A stretch of DNA of 64,000 nucleotides from Cutaneotrichosporon cavernicola (Eukaryota > Basidiomycota > Tremellomycetes > Trichosporonales > Trichosporonaceae). The stretch covers positions 2,208,746-2,272,745 of the forward strand of contig NC_083398.1 of NCBI RefSeq assembly GCF_030864355.1, read 5' to 3'. This document shows positions 11,863 to 23,613 of the stretch, piece by piece. Positions within the stretch are counted from its first letter, which is position 1, and every line of letters begins with the position of its first letter. The position numbers and the translations under genes were made by a program. The notes below the pieces were generated by a model. It saw only the letters and a list, made by a program, of their open reading frames with translations. It did not search any database and was not told the DNA's origin.

Positions 11863-13847
11863 GCTCCTTGCGCTCCTCGTCAATCTCCGTCTCCTTGTCC
11901 TTGTCGTCGTCGGACGTCGCAGCCGACGTTGGCTCGCTCGGCGGTTTTGGTGCAGCTCCTGGCTTGCCGCCTTTTCCGTGGCCGCCAACAATACCCAAGC
12001 CACGGAGGATGATAAGAGCGATAATGCAGACGGTAAAATTCAGGGCGGCGCTGAGCCAGAATGACGCGGAAAGGCCCTTGTGTAACGCGTCGATGTAATC
12101 CATCCCCTTGGCAAGCGCCTTCTGGCGTTCTGTAGTGGCCATGACTGACGTGAGGGCGAGGCCAAGTGCGCCACCGAGCTGAACAAGGGTCTGGAATAGC
12201 GCTGAGGTTAGCGGTCGTGTACGTTGCGAGGATGCATGTACACTTACCTCCAGCAACACTCTGCTCCTGCGGAAGAGCAAATCGCGAGACGAAAGCAGCG
12301 CCGGTTGCCATCAGGCTCAAGTTAGCGGCGTCCTGCCCTTGTTCTTTGTCTAACGCAACTCACAAATCAACGCCCAGGATCACCAGCCACATGGCGTTGA
12401 ACTGTTTCGCGTCAGCTGTGCACCAAGCGACCAGGGGTAGACTCACCGGGAATGTCCAGTAGAGCTGGTCTCTCTTCGAAACGGCCAGGAAAACAGCTGC
12501 TATACCAGTGCACAGGAACCCAGTGCAGATGATGATTCGGCCTGGGACAATGTGGATAAGTTTGGAGAGCGACAGCGTGGCAATCAGGCCAGACACAGTG
12601 CAGGGGAGGAACCGGAGAGCTGCAGTCATGGGGCTAACGCCCTGGACCTGCTGGTAGAAGAGAGTGGCGTTGAAGATGATGCTGACGAATCCTGCCATTG
12701 CGATGAATCCGACGAGATACATGGCGGCGAGGCGGCCCTTTGCGCGCGTGAAGAGTGCCAGGCTGATGAGTGGCGGGCGGTTCGTGTGGTGCTGGACGTG
12801 GTACTCCCAGAAGAAGAACGTAGCGAGGAGGATCACGGACACTGAGAAAAGAGCGGGAATGTCTGGGATCAGGGTTGCTCATTAGAGTCACTCACAAGGC
12901 GTCCTCCAGCCTTTGGCTGCACTGGATCCATACGAGATGCTGAACTGAAACAGCACCAGACCTGCGGTGACGAGAATCGCGCCCGGGATGTCGATACGCT
13001 TGTCGGCGCCTGGATTGAGCCTGTCCTTTGGCACGAAAACAAACGCCAGTACTGTGGCGAGGAAGCCGAGGCCAGCGAAAAACCACATCACGGCGCGCCA
13101 ACCAGGCTCAGTGTAGGCGGTGAACACACCTCCGAGGATCATACCGGCACCTGCACCTAGAGGAGCACCTGCGCTGAAGATTGCAAATGCAGTGGCCCGG
13201 TTCTTGCCATGAATGTTGGCTGCAATCAGGCCAAAGGCCGAGGGAGCACTGATGTCAGCCACGTCGTCGATTGGGATTGTGACTCACCTCAAGGAGGCAC
13301 CCATGCCAGTGAGGGCGCGGGTGACGATGACAGCGATTCGGTGATTGAGGAATGAGCCGATGAGGTTGAAGACGGAATACCACCCGACACCGATGATGAA
13401 GCAGAGTTTTCGGCCGTAGACATCGGCAATGCGGCCTGAGAGAGGTACGAGACATCCTGACGCCAGGCCATACGCGGAGGAAATCCACTGCAAGTCGTTC
13501 TGGGCAATGTTCAAGTCCTTTTGCATACTGGGCAGGGCAATGTTCAGGCCCTGTTGTCCACCAGCGCCGAGGACGATGACGAACATTGTGATGGCGACGA
13601 GAAGAACGCGACGAGAGAGTGGTAGCTCGACTGGAAGCGGTGCTCCTGGCCCACCAGGTTGCATGGGCTGTCCTTGACCTGGAGCGGCGCGCAGAAGAGC
13701 AACAGGGGGTTCTGGTACCTCGCTGAGCGCGACCTTTTCTTTGCTGTCGTTGGTCATGTTGGGCGTACCGAGCGACGGCGACGCTTCTTCCGAGCTGTCG
13801 CGGCGTAAGGTAGCCTGTACAGCCAGTGTTGGCGCTGGAGCTGTCAT
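11846..13847 (-). CDS. MFS multidrug transporter, DHA2 type
   Basis: Six exons on the minus strand: 13847-13288, 13248-12896, 12862-12447, 12401-12364, 12315-12248 and 12201-11846, giving 596 residues with frame kept throughout. The hydrophobic core holds about 12-14 membrane helices. Motif A appears as GRIADVYGRK between helices 2 and 3; the N-terminal helix pairs (GLNIALPSMQKDL, QWISSAYGLASG) are typical of the drug:H+ antiporter-2 group. The N-terminal about 70 residues and the C-terminal about 50 (PPSEPTSAATSDDDKDKETEIDEE) are hydrophilic and cytosolic. Substrate cannot be read from sequence; this group exports drugs, siderophores or amino acids from plasma membrane or vacuole. The gene end is duplicated (see 11801-11862). 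Confidence 0.9.
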
Positions 13848-14495
13848 GGAATCTGAGTGATGGTAAACAGGTCAGAGAGCGCTATCGGAAAATATAATGT
13901 CCCCAAGTGAACGGCTTAGGCCGAGACTGGAAATGAATGTTAGACCGAGGCTTGGCTTGGCAAGCCCCTCATTTCAGGTCCAAGTACTTGACAGGCCGAA
14001 TGGCAAGGATTGTTGATCATTGCGACACCAACTAGAATCATCATCTCGGCAGCCATCCGCTGGCAGTGATTCGGCCGGAGACAGAGTGGATCGGTGGATT
14101 GGGCGCACTGCTTGCGGCGAGAGAGTTCTGAGTCAGCATCTCTAGGCTCCCCCGTGCTACGGAGAGAACGTCTCGCTCTCGTAAAGTCGCTTGCATTCAG
14201 AATGATTCGAGTTCCTGAATTGAGACGACGATGACTATTTCGGCCGATTGATTAAAAGCGGAGTAGCGGTTGATCTCCACGCGAGCCCCGCCTCGGTGAC
14301 ACCAGGTGACATGCCGAGGTTTGTCTTGTTCTCATGACGCCTCCTTTCAATGCCTGTTGCGACCTCCCCCACTTTCACGTGCTTCTCTCCAACACAACGG
14401 TGACCAAGGTATATCATGACGTCGTCCGGCCACGCATCTCCACATCTTGCAACTCACAACTCACAACTCACAACTCAACTCTAACTCAACTCAGC
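13848..14495. other. Divergent promoter region
   Basis: Upstream of the transporter (minus) and the small membrane protein (plus). Just before the latter's ATG, about 14448-14490, lies an ACTCACA-type short tandem run that probably belongs to its 5' UTR. Nothing else recognised. Confidence 0.5.
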
Positions 14496-14964
14496 ATGCT
14501 TTTCCGCGTTGGTCCTCGTATCTCTCGCCGTATGGCGTCCCGATCCGTGTGTCCCATTCACGCCATTGCTAACCCAAGTCTGCAGTGCGCTTCAACTCGA
14601 GCGAGGCTCCCAAGCCTGCCCCACAGCAGAGCAAGAGTGAGTGGTCATGTGCTCACAGGCCTTTCAGCCTTGTCCTTGGCCTGCAGAAGCAAGCGGCAGA
14701 ATACACTGCAGCCTTGTCCAACTAACCCCAGACCTCGTTCCCTTCGGCCTTGCACTCGGCGCTGGCATTGTGGGATGGTACTACTACATGTACGGCGGAG
14801 CTGTCGAGAAGAAGGGTGTCGATGAGTTTGTCAAGAACCAGGAGAAGATTGTCGAGCGCGAGCACCAAGCTAGCAAGGTGGGTGTCAGCCCCTTCCCCCT
14901 CCCCCTCCCCCTCCCCCTCGTGCAGCATGCTAATGTACAGGACCAGGTGACAAGCATGGAGTAG
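14496..14964 (+). CDS. Small single-pass membrane protein, probably mitochondrial
   Basis: The start at 14496 gives an Arg/Ser-rich N-terminus without acidic residues (MLFRVGPRISRRMASRS), like a mitochondrial presequence. Introns follow: the first near 14550 (exact donor uncertain), the second from about 14638 (GTGAGT) to a CTAAC..CAG acceptor near 14730, the third from 14878 to the CAG before the last exon. One membrane helix is clear (FGLALGAGIVGWYYYMY), then a charged tail KKGVDEFVKNQEKIVEREHQ and a short last exon ending DQVTSME at 14964. Total is about 90-95 residues. I do not recognise the family; small mitochondrial inner-membrane subunits look like this. It ends 111 bp from the convergent regulator gene. 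Confidence 0.6.
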
Positions 14965-15075
14965 TTAGTCATGGCCGATGAACGGGAACTCGTCAAGCGT
15001 GTCACCAAAGAGTGTCGCCCTGCTGTTAGCTGCTGTTGGGCGGGCGCAACTCACCAGTACTGCCCATCGCCTGTG

Positions 15076-17216
15076 CTAAGCTCGGGCGCTGTGATGGTCG
15101 CTAAGAACTCGTCCTGTGGTCAGCCGCGGACTGGTGGTTGTGCTCACAAGACCAGTCATGACAGCTTCCGACAACTCTGGCTGCGCAAGGCTAGGGCTCG
15201 CTGCCCGAGATGGAACCATCGACCGTGTGCTGAGGGATCGAAGGACGCGCTGGATAAGTCGAGCAACGAAGGCTGGTGCGCCTTCTGTGCCCATGTTCGG
15301 CACAGAAAGACACGCAGTGTTGAGACGCTTCATGAGGTCGACTACGAGCGACTGTTGTGCGGATGTGAAGCGACGAAAGAGCTACTGTCAGTCTACACAC
15401 AGGCTGCCACTCACATTGTGAAAGAAAACAACCAGTCGCGCGAGATGCACGCTTGTCGTGTCCTGGCAGTAAAGAAAGTTGCCGTGCGTGGCGATCAACT
15501 CGACCCACCCGACAACCGTACTGCCGAGAGCGAGACCCTGTGCAAGGTGAAGAGCCGTGTCGATGTCGTCGTCGATGAGCATCATCCGTACTGTCAAGCC
15601 TTGTGAGAACTGGCTGATCTTCAGAGAGGTCTCCTCATGCTCGGCCAGTCGGGCTGGTGTGAGCGCCTTCAAACGCCGCACTCACATAACCGCCCCGTGA
15701 ACCACTTGTCCAGGTGCCGGTCGACTTCGGAGAGAAGCTGGGGTAGGATTACTGCGCGGTATGCCTTGGTCGTAGGGTTGACTTTGAGCGCATGTAGTTG
15801 CGCACAATTCTTGAGGAACCTCGAGGTCAGCTTGGCCAACATTGAATTTACTCTACGCTGCACGCTAGTCGGAGGTCGCTTGCGGGGCCAAGTTCCAAGT
15901 GGTTGTGTGCCCACTTGTCAACGTCTCCTCGCTCGTGTGAAGGTATGGTGATGGGGAGCAGGAAGAGGTTGCTGTACGTGCTGTCAAAGCAGTTGAGACA
16001 GAACCACGTTCGCTCGAGGTTCTGGGGACATTAGGCCTGGTTTCAAAAGGGACTTACGAGTTGAGCGCGCGCATCCTCGCCCTGAGGTCCGTCCACTTCC
16101 TGGAGAGCTTTGTGAAGGCCGTTCTGGTACGCGAAGCGCAGCGCCATGCCAATCTTGATCCATGCAGTGCGGTCCCTCGTCTCTTTGAAGTGGCTCAGCA
16201 CCATGAGACATTGGATCATGCCAATCTCGCAATGTCCTTCGGCGACGGCGCGGTTGATGAGGACCTGAGCGTGGTCAAGGAGCAAGCGGTACACCTCGGG
16301 TCCGTGGAAGAACTTTGCAGACGCAGCGATGACCGCGGTCAAGAGCGCATATGACGTTTCGTGCATGAATGCGAGGGTGTGATCTGCGTGAGCTTGCAAC
16401 TCTATGATACACTCACATGTCGGGTCTAGCAGAGCCAGAGGCGGGTTCAAGTGCTGGTGGAACAAGTCGACCAATGTGCGGGCTTCTGCTGCGCTCACAA
16501 TGCCCAGCGCAACTGTGATAAGCTATGCAGACGTTACAAGTCTCTCACGCGGATCGTCCATGCTCCGCCGGCCAGTGGTTAATTCGAGTAGCGGCTGGCC
16601 CTCTCCAGGGTCTAGGTACTCGCTGACGTCTACGCGGTTGCCAGGGGGCCGCACCGCGCTGCGCTCTACATGCGTGGGAGCTGAGTGGTGGAGGGGGGAC
16701 ACATCGGAGCGTGGCGTCGGCCGTACAGATGGCGTCGATCCACCCGCCATGAAGGATAGAACAGGGGCGATGGTGTCGGTGTGCCCACTTTTTCTGTGGT
16801 ATTCAGAGGGTCTGGGTCTGGAAAGTGCTTGGTCGTATTCCAGACCAAGGTTACGGCGAGGAGGAGATGCGCTCCTCGCTGTTCGCCCCTCTCGCAACCT
16901 CTCGCGCCAGCCGTCAGTATGACTCAGATCATGCTCACTCGGCGTTTGACTTGCGACCTCGCTTCTGCCGTGTGAATTCGCACGAGATACCGAGACGTTC
17001 TGTATCAGCGCGTACATGTCGTGGACGTACTGCACCGCGCGCATGGCACAACGAGTGTATCTGTCTGTTGACATTTAGCCTGCTGTCAGCGATAGCCATG
17101 ACCAGGCACACCTTGATGGACCGGCAACCGATACAAGCTTGTCTCTGCTTTGGTGGATGTGGATCAGGAGTGGTTTGCATTGTGCGACACCGGGGTATTG
17201 AAGAGTGTAATGTCAA
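15076..17216 (-). CDS. Zn2Cys6 fungal transcription factor
   Basis: Ten exons on the minus strand: 17216-17112, 17079-17031, 16999-16939, 16898-16549, 16512-16417, 16383-16058, 16021-15857, 15809-15686, 15653-15415 and 15381-15076, giving 606 residues. The DNA-binding cluster is split over exons 1-3 by 31-32 nt introns and reads C-x2-C-x6-C-x9-C-x2-C-x6-C (CIGCRSIK, then AKC, PCARC, RLGISCEF), followed by basic TRQKRGRK. The middle region (exons 5-7, ALLTAVIAASAKFF, EIGMIQCLMVLSHFK, WIKIGMALRFAYQNGLHK) matches the fungal-specific regulatory domain. The 47-nt intron between exons 7 and 8 is the least certain. It is upstream and divergent from the beta-glucosidase gene, so control of that gene is possible but unproven. 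Confidence 0.85.
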
Positions 17217-17738
17217 GTACAGATGTAGGTGTTTGTAAGTAAGTGACTAACCAATAGTTGGCAGTACAAAGCTCCTGGTGGCGGTACTCGTGAGGGGGGG
17301 CAAGCTTAGCCCTGGGACAAGTTGGAATGAGGAAGACAAATAGCCGCCGCTTTGAAGAAAATCACCGTTAGACCCCGGTCATTTAGTCATTTAGTCATCT
17401 AGTTGTATCAAGTACCAACTCTTAACCTCTCAAGACTGCGACCTATGACAGATAAAAAGTCAAAGCCCCGTCGCAAGAGATGGTTGGGGGGCAAAAGCTG
17501 ATGCACCTGGAGGAGTAGACGGGATCCGGAACCAGGTCGGATTAACAACGGATCATCTCTAGGTCATTCGACTCCGCAATGAAGTGCCGCAGTGGGAAGC
17601 CCACCTCTATTCCCGGCATTGAAAGGTCAACCTAGAGATCACTTTGATTCTTAAAGCCACTCTGTCTGCATGGATTCCCTCGCTTCTCAACACCGTCTTT
17701 TACTGCCCAGCTGTCAATCTACCACTACCTCTATAGCC
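17217..17738. other. Divergent promoter, regulator and beta-glucosidase
   Basis: About 520 bp separating the Zn2Cys6 regulator and the GH1 gene. Contains the direct repeat CATTTAGTCATTTAGTCATC near 17379-17398. No gene seen. Confidence 0.5.
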
Positions 17739-19374
17739 ATGACTATTGACCCCAACGACTCAATCCCCCTCCTCACCGAGGACGTCATCACTGGCGACAA
17801 GGCCCTCAAGGGTGTTCTTCCCCATGATTTCGCGTACGCAGCGTCGACTGCGAGCTTCCAAATCGAAGGAGGTTGGAACCAAGACGGCAAGGGCCCGGGT
17901 ATCTGGGACGTCTACCTTCACGAGAATAACATGGATAACGGCGATGACGCTGTCAACAGCTACAACCTCTGGCGCGAGGACATCAAGTTGTTGAAGCAGT
18001 ATGGTGTTAACACGTACCGTTTCTCGATCTCTTGGCCCCGCGTCAAGCCTCTAGGTGAGTCGCAGCAGCCAGGGCGGTCTGACTGACCACAGGCGGCAAG
18101 GACGACCCGGTGAACGAGAAGGGCATTGAGTACTACTCCAACCTCGTGAGTCATTTGGTTGGTCTCTCCTCTGACCCAAGGTCGACGCTCTCCTTGCCGA
18201 AGGTATTACGCCGTTCGTGACCATCTTCCACTGGGATACCCCGTACGAGCTGCAGAAGCGCTATGGCGAGTTTGAGAACCCGGAAAAGCTGGTCGACGAC
18301 TTTGTCGCATACGCTCGCGTGCTGTTTGAGCGCCTCGGTGACCGTGTGACCAACTGGATCACAATCAACGAGCCAGTCATCTACATGATGTTCAATATCA
18401 TGGGCATGAAGGCCGACACCTGGACAGAGGACACGTCGATCGCGTACACAAAGTCGCTTCTGTTGTCACACGCACGCACTGTTGACCTTTACCGCCGCGA
18501 GTTCAAGCCAAAGCAGGGCGGACAGATTGGTATCACGCTCAACGTTGATTATGTTGTTCCAATCGATGACTCGCCGGCAGCTATCGAGGCGGCACAAGAC
18601 TCTCTCGACCAGATGTTCGGCCAGTTTGCCGACCCGATCTGTAAGTCGCCGCATACTGATATCTGGCTCAAGGGCTAACCCCCAGACCACGGATACTTTC
18701 CTGAAAGCATGTACAAGCGCTTTGACCGTACAAAGCTCAACTTTACTCCTGAGGAGTGGGCGATAGTGAAGGGTTCGAACGACTTCTTTGGGCTCAACCA
18801 CTACTCGACGTTCTACGCAACGGGCGAGGTGCGCCCACTCAAGGGAGCAAGCGGGCGGGACCGCGCCCTAGGGCTGGAGGTGCGTGTGGCTGAGAAGAAC
18901 GGGGTACCCATCGGACGCCGCGGCGAGAACGGCCACCCATACGACGTCGCATGGGGATTCCGCCTTCTCATACAGTACATCGACAAGCGATACCTCAAAT
19001 CGTCGGGACACCGGTTGTACATTACAGAAAACGGGTACGCGGTGGATGGCGAGACCAAGCTGGAGATTGATCAAGCTGTCGAGGACAAGGCGCGCCAAAG
19101 TTACTACGCCGGGTACATCCGCGAGGCTGTGCTTGCGCGCACTGAGGACGGGATCGACGTTGCCGGCTACATGGCGTGGAGCCTCATGGAGTGAGTGGCG
19201 AGCGGGGAGCGTGGAGCGCGGACTGACAGCAGCAACCTTGAGTGGCTTCAGGGGTACAGGAGCCGCTTTGGGATCACGTGCGTCGACCGTTCGAGTCCCG
19301 ACTTTACACGCACGCCCAAGGAGTCTGCTTTCATGCTCAAGCGGGTGTTCGACTATCTGATTTCCAAGGAGTAG
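17739..19374 (+). CDS. Beta-glucosidase, GH1 family
   Basis: Exons 17739-18054, 18093-18145, 18181-18640, 18686-19190 and 19230-19374 give 492 residues. GH1 enzymes are retaining beta-glycosidases with a TIM barrel. The N-terminal signature FAYAASTASFQIEGGWNQDG and RFSISWPR are present; the acid/base glutamate is in TINEP (Glu187) and the nucleophile in ITENG (Glu391), both as in active enzymes. No signal peptide, so intracellular, hydrolysing imported cellobiose or aryl-glucosides. The frame is open 23 codons upstream (ATG at 17670), but MTIDPNDS at 17739 better matches the family N-terminus. Confidence 0.95.
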
Positions 19375-19788
19375 AGAGTGTGGGGAGAGGGGGTTGGTGC
19401 GGAATGCTTATGTAATATGTTGCGTTCATAGATCCTGGACTGATTGCCACAAGCCTTGGTTTGCTGCTGACATGAAGCGTACAAGTTGCAGGCTGGGATG
19501 CGCATGTCGACCAAGGTTTCAGCGCATGATACATATGCAGAAGCGGACACGGACGTAGAAGACGCCGGAACGTGCTTCATATTGGGCGGAATGTGGTTGG
19601 CTGACGTGAATACGGTATCAGGCCCCAAGGAGGCCCCAGGTCAGCCATTAGATTTGATGAGTCATCTTGGACACAGATAGATAACCTGTTATCGGCTCCC
19701 TTCGGTCATTAACAAACCTACTCGTACAAGACGCGATCGCTCAAAGGCATAAAAGAGCCCCATCTCGCCGCTCAACTTGATCTCATCA
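19375..19788. promoter_or_regulatory. Intergenic, with TATA-like CATAAAAG before the hemerythrin gene
   Basis: 3' flank of the beta-glucosidase and promoter of the next gene. CATAAAAG at 19748-19755 lies about 35-40 bp before the ATG at 19789, in the place of a TATA box if transcription starts just upstream of that ATG. Confidence 0.4.
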
Positions 19789-20492
19789 ATGTTTCGCAAA
19801 CATCTATCCACACTCACTCGTATTCGCTCTCTTATCCGCCACCGCACCGAGATCCCCACCGCCATGAGCGCTACACTCTCCACCACCGTTACCAACTCTG
19901 ACGCTGCCGCGCCCACCAAGGGCCCCCCTGCCACGGCTGAGACTTCCAAGGCAGCCGAGGCGCGTCCCAAGCTCTCGCCGTCCGAGGCGTACGCTTGGAA
20001 CGCGGCGTGGAAGGGCATGGAGCGGTTCCACAACTCGCACAAACGGACGTTCACCAACTCGTACGAGCATGCATCCGACTATGCCGATGTTGGTTACTCG
20101 CTCAAGGCGTTCCTGCGCGAGAGTTACAACCTCGTCATCCATCTTGGCAACCACCACTCTATTGTACGTCCATCTACCCCAATAGAGCTGACATACAGGA
20201 AGAGGCATACATCTTCCCGCTGCTTGCGCACAAGCACCCGGCGTTCCGTGACGGTGCAGAGCACAAGGCCGACCATGCGGCGATCCACGACGGCCTCGAG
20301 CGATACCAGGAGTTCCTCCGTGCTTGTATGATGGACGACACCAAGTACTCGCCCGAGAAGATGCGTGAGATCCTTGACAGCTTCCGTGAGCCGCTGTTCC
20401 GCCACTTGGACCAGGAAGTCGAGGACCTCAAGCCCGAGACACTTTGGAAGCACGGCTTTACGATCGACGAGATCCGTCGTCTGCCCTTTTAG
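19789..20492 (+). CDS. Hemerythrin-like (HHE) domain protein
   Basis: Exons 19789-20163 and 20199-20492 (35-nt intron) give 222 residues. The first 23 residues are Arg/Leu/Ser-rich and lack acidic residues (MFRKHLSTLTRIRSLIRHR), suggesting a mitochondrial presequence; Met at 19864 is an alternative start. Residues 60-222 form a four-helix HHE-type domain with regularly spaced histidines: HNSHKR, then NLVIHLGNHHSIEEAYIFP, HKADHAAIHDGLERY and FRHLDQEVEDLKPE. Such His/Glu sets bind a di-iron centre or sense oxygen or NO in related proteins; the fungal members are uncharacterised. The intron splits directly after the HHSI motif. Confidence 0.85.
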
Positions 20493-22208
20493 AGGGGCAA
20501 AGAGGCGTTAGACACAGCTATAACTTGCCACGGACACACTCTGTACAGTACACAACAATAGATTGTACGCATCTACGATGGAATTCTTGACTCGTGTGGA
20601 GGGTTGCAGACTTCCTGGAGGGTTGCAGACTTGCTGGACCCACGCTTTCATCTTCGGCATCCAAGTCCCAAGACATGTGCCACGATTTCGTCTGCATAAA
20701 CTAACATGACTGCCGCGTTGCTCCTTCCGTCGTGTCCTTGTTCTGGCAGTTCTCCTCGTCCTTCTCGACTTGCGCGTTCTCCCTTCGCTCGCAGCACTAA
20801 CGACTCAGCCCGCCGCCGGCTCACTACGAGCCCTCCCCGGTGTTAGGAAGCGGGGGGAACGGGTCGATGGGCGAGATGGGCTCGGGCTCGGGGGCGGGGC
20901 TCGAGTAGGTGTATGGCGAGGCAGTGTTCGAGACCATCCTTGGGTTAGTGTGAGGTGTGTGGGTGTGTGCGTACGTGGAAGTGTTGTGCGTGGAGCAGTG
21001 GTTGTTGGGTATCAGACTAACCAGTATATATATGCGTAGAGGCCGGGTGGCGAGGGTGGCAGGACTAGCGTACAGTGCGAGCCTGAGGCTGGGCAAGAGT
21101 TGGGGTAGCATAAACCGAGAGGCAGATAGCCAAGCGGTGCTGACAGGTTGTGAGCGAGTCAGCAAGAAGCAAGCAACCGTGGCAAGCGAGGAGGCGTTTA
21201 GGCGTGACATCTATTGTCATCCCCACGATCCCCAAGTCGAGGTCGGTCAGTTGATAGATTGATTGAGAGATTGGTAAATGGCCGATAATTGTCCGTTTGG
21301 AATGCGGAACGGTTTACCGATTTCCTTTGTGTTTTGACATTGATTCACCGCCACGCCGCCACTGATAACATCGAGTACAGCCGTCTGCATGGCTACTCTG
21401 TATCCGATGCGGTGCCGTCATCTGACCTCGGTTGCTGTGGGGATTCCATTCGGGGCGGTCTGCTCCGTCCACATTCACACGTGAACGCGAGCGCAAGGTA
21501 GCGGAACCCCAAATCGTCCAAGATGGAAAAGTAGCAGGTGGTCTTTTGGTGGTGGCGGCGGTTTCGGATGGTTGCGTTTCCTTGCCACCATACGATCCAT
21601 CGTATGGTCACGGTCACCGTCACATTCAGGTTTGACCAAGGAGTGGGGCAGATTATGGAAGCCAAGTCTCGTGGGCTGGACCGCCCATCTTATCCGTTCA
21701 AGTACAAAAGGCGGCAGGGACAGAAGCAGTGGTGCATCGTCAACGATCAGTGAGCTGACAATGGGGGCTGACAATCTGCGGGATCCTTTTGTGAAGAGCA
21801 GTTGTACTGTATTCCCAAGGCGGTGGTGTGAGCCAGTGCGAGGGGGTGTTGGAACAGCCATCGCCGAACACTGGGTTGATTCACTGGATGGTACATGAAC
21901 GCTTTGACGCGTGTTACTTTGCCTGTAAAGACGGAGCCGTCTTTCCAGTTATGCCTTTACGACCAGCTTTACGACGCAACTGATATCCCTCCTACAATGG
22001 GTGATCATCTGTTTCAGCCCCGCTCGCACGGACTGTGCGATCTTCGGATGCTCGGATGCTCGGACGCTACAATCCTCGCACCCATTTTGGGTATTAAAAC
22101 GTACAGCAACACCATCCTTCATTCTCGTCAAACTCTTCTGATACTGGCCCTCTTCTCCACATCCCACTCTCTCTCTCCCCTCACTCATTATTTTGGCGCA
22201 ACCGACCG
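20493..22208. other. Long intergenic region before the alginate-lyase-like gene
   Basis: Mostly no gene seen. GT-rich and CA-rich stretches lie near 20940-21000. A minus-strand frame at 20824-21210 is listed separately. CGGATG motifs repeat at 22043-22068 (CGGATGCTCGGATGCTCGGA) and a TATA-like TATTAAAA is at 22092-22099, about 110 bp before the next gene's ATG. Confidence 0.5.
20824..21210 (-). CDS. Doubtful small protein, mitochondrial-like N-terminus
   Basis: A 128-codon frame from ATG 21210. The first part looks like a presequence plus hydrophobic helix (MSRLNASSLATVACFLL, LPSLRLALYASPATLATRPL). The last part is Pro/Glu-rich and ends NTGEGS. Between them, 20937-21022, is a stretch with GTTAGT and CTAACCCAAG that resembles an intron, but splicing there does not keep the frame. 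I do not recognise it. The opposite strand has a frame of similar length, so it may be chance. Confidence 0.25.
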   Translation of the reverse strand: MSRLNASSLATVACFLLTRSQPVSTAWLSASRFMLPQLLPSLRLALYASPATLATRPLRIYILVSLIPNNHCSTHNTSTYAHTHTPHTNPRMVSNTASPYTYSSPAPEPEPISPIDPFPPLPNTGEGS

Positions 22209-23568
22209 ATGCGCCTCTCACTCCTCCTCCTCGCCCTTGTCGGCAGCGTCTTGGCCAAACCCCTTTCCGTCCCCGTTTCTCGGGCAGCAAGCTCCGATGC
22301 CCACACCAATGGAATGCGCCTCGTGCGCAATGGCGAGTCCAACAGTTGCGTTAAACGCACTCGCCCAAACACCGTCGTGCTGGACGGCAGTTACATGCTC
22401 TCAGCCGCAAAGGACGTTGCTCAAGGAGGATACGGCACTGAACTTACCAACATCCTAACACTGGCCGACTATTGGATGACCCAGGGCCCTTGGACTGTCA
22501 CTTCAAAGAAGGTTGACGTCCCAGGTGGCACAAAGTGAGTGACATTATCTTTTAACAGCTCATCCCAGGAAAGACTACGCGTCTCAGGCTCCCTACTGGT
22601 GGCCCGCAAACTGGAACGACCCGTCCTCGAGCCAGACTTGCCCTTACGTGCAGCGCGATGGCCTGCGTAATCCCGACGTCGACCTGTACACGGACCGCCG
22701 CGACGGCGGGTCCATGATGAACTCGACCTACATGCTTTCGCTGGCATGGTGGTACACTGGCGATTACAAATATCGCGAGCACGCCGGCAAGGTCCTCCGC
22801 ACGTGGTTTATCGACGAGGCCACGCGCATGACCCCCAACCTCCAGCATGCTCAGATCATTCCGTGCGCCAACACGGGGCGCTTTATTGGCATCATCGACT
22901 TTTCCCAGCAGTACACGGACGTGATTGACGCGGTCGCGCTACTCAACACGGGATACGACGAGGCCTGGTGCGAGGCTGATGCGGCCAGCTTTGAGGACTG
23001 GAACCGTCAGTTCCTTACGTGGCTCACCGACTCCCCCTTCGGCAAGGCCGAGTTGGGCTACCAGAACAACCATGGAGCTTTTGCTGCCATGCAGATTGCC
23101 GCCTTGGCGTCTTGGCTCGGTGACGACGCAACCGCATCCCGCTATCTCCAAGACCAAAAGGCTCACCTTGACGCAACCATCTCGGCAAATGGCAGCCAGC
23201 CGCTTGAGATTCAGCGCACGACGAGCTTCCATTACAGCACGTTCGCCCTCGTCGCCTACCTGCGCATGGTGGCGATCGGCCAAAAGGAAGGCGTCGACGT
23301 CGACCTCTGGGGATACGAGGGCCCCGAAGGGCAGTCAATCCCTGCTGCTGTGCGATACATCCTCCCTGCCGCAGCTTCCGGCGCTCAAGCGTGGCCGCAC
23401 CCCGAGATCAACTTCAAGCGGTTCGGGGCGTACGACATTGTGCAGTTTGCCGCCGATATGGGCATGAAGGAGGCCAAGGACATCCTCGACCAGATCGAGG
23501 AGCCGTTCCACGGCGGCACGTGGGCGCTCAGCCCCGCGGTGCAGCAGCTCGACTCGACCCTCTTCTAG
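22209..23568 (+). CDS. Secreted alginate-lyase-fold protein
   Basis: Exons 22209-22534 and 22569-23568 (34-nt intron) give 441 residues. The N-terminus is a clear signal peptide (MRLSLLLLALVGSVLA, cleavage before KPL). The body is an all-helical (alpha/alpha) barrel type matching the Alginate_lyase domain: YMLSAAKDVA, DYASQAPYWWP, the long segment MLSLAWWYTGDYKYREHA and FIGIIDFSQQYTDVIDAV, then YQNNHGAFAAMQIAALA with the NNHG motif conserved in PL5-type enzymes. Fungal members are thought to cleave uronate polymers by beta-elimination, but true substrate is unknown. It ends 45 bp from the convergent regulator's terminal segment. Confidence 0.85.
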
Positions 23569-23613
23569 TCTGTCTACTCTTCCTAGATTACCGGATGAAA
23601 TAGATGCCGTGTG

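Noticed and set aside
14971..15606. 211-codon plus-strand frame
   Set aside because: Antisense to the last exons of the Zn2Cys6 regulator, which splice cleanly and keep the frame.
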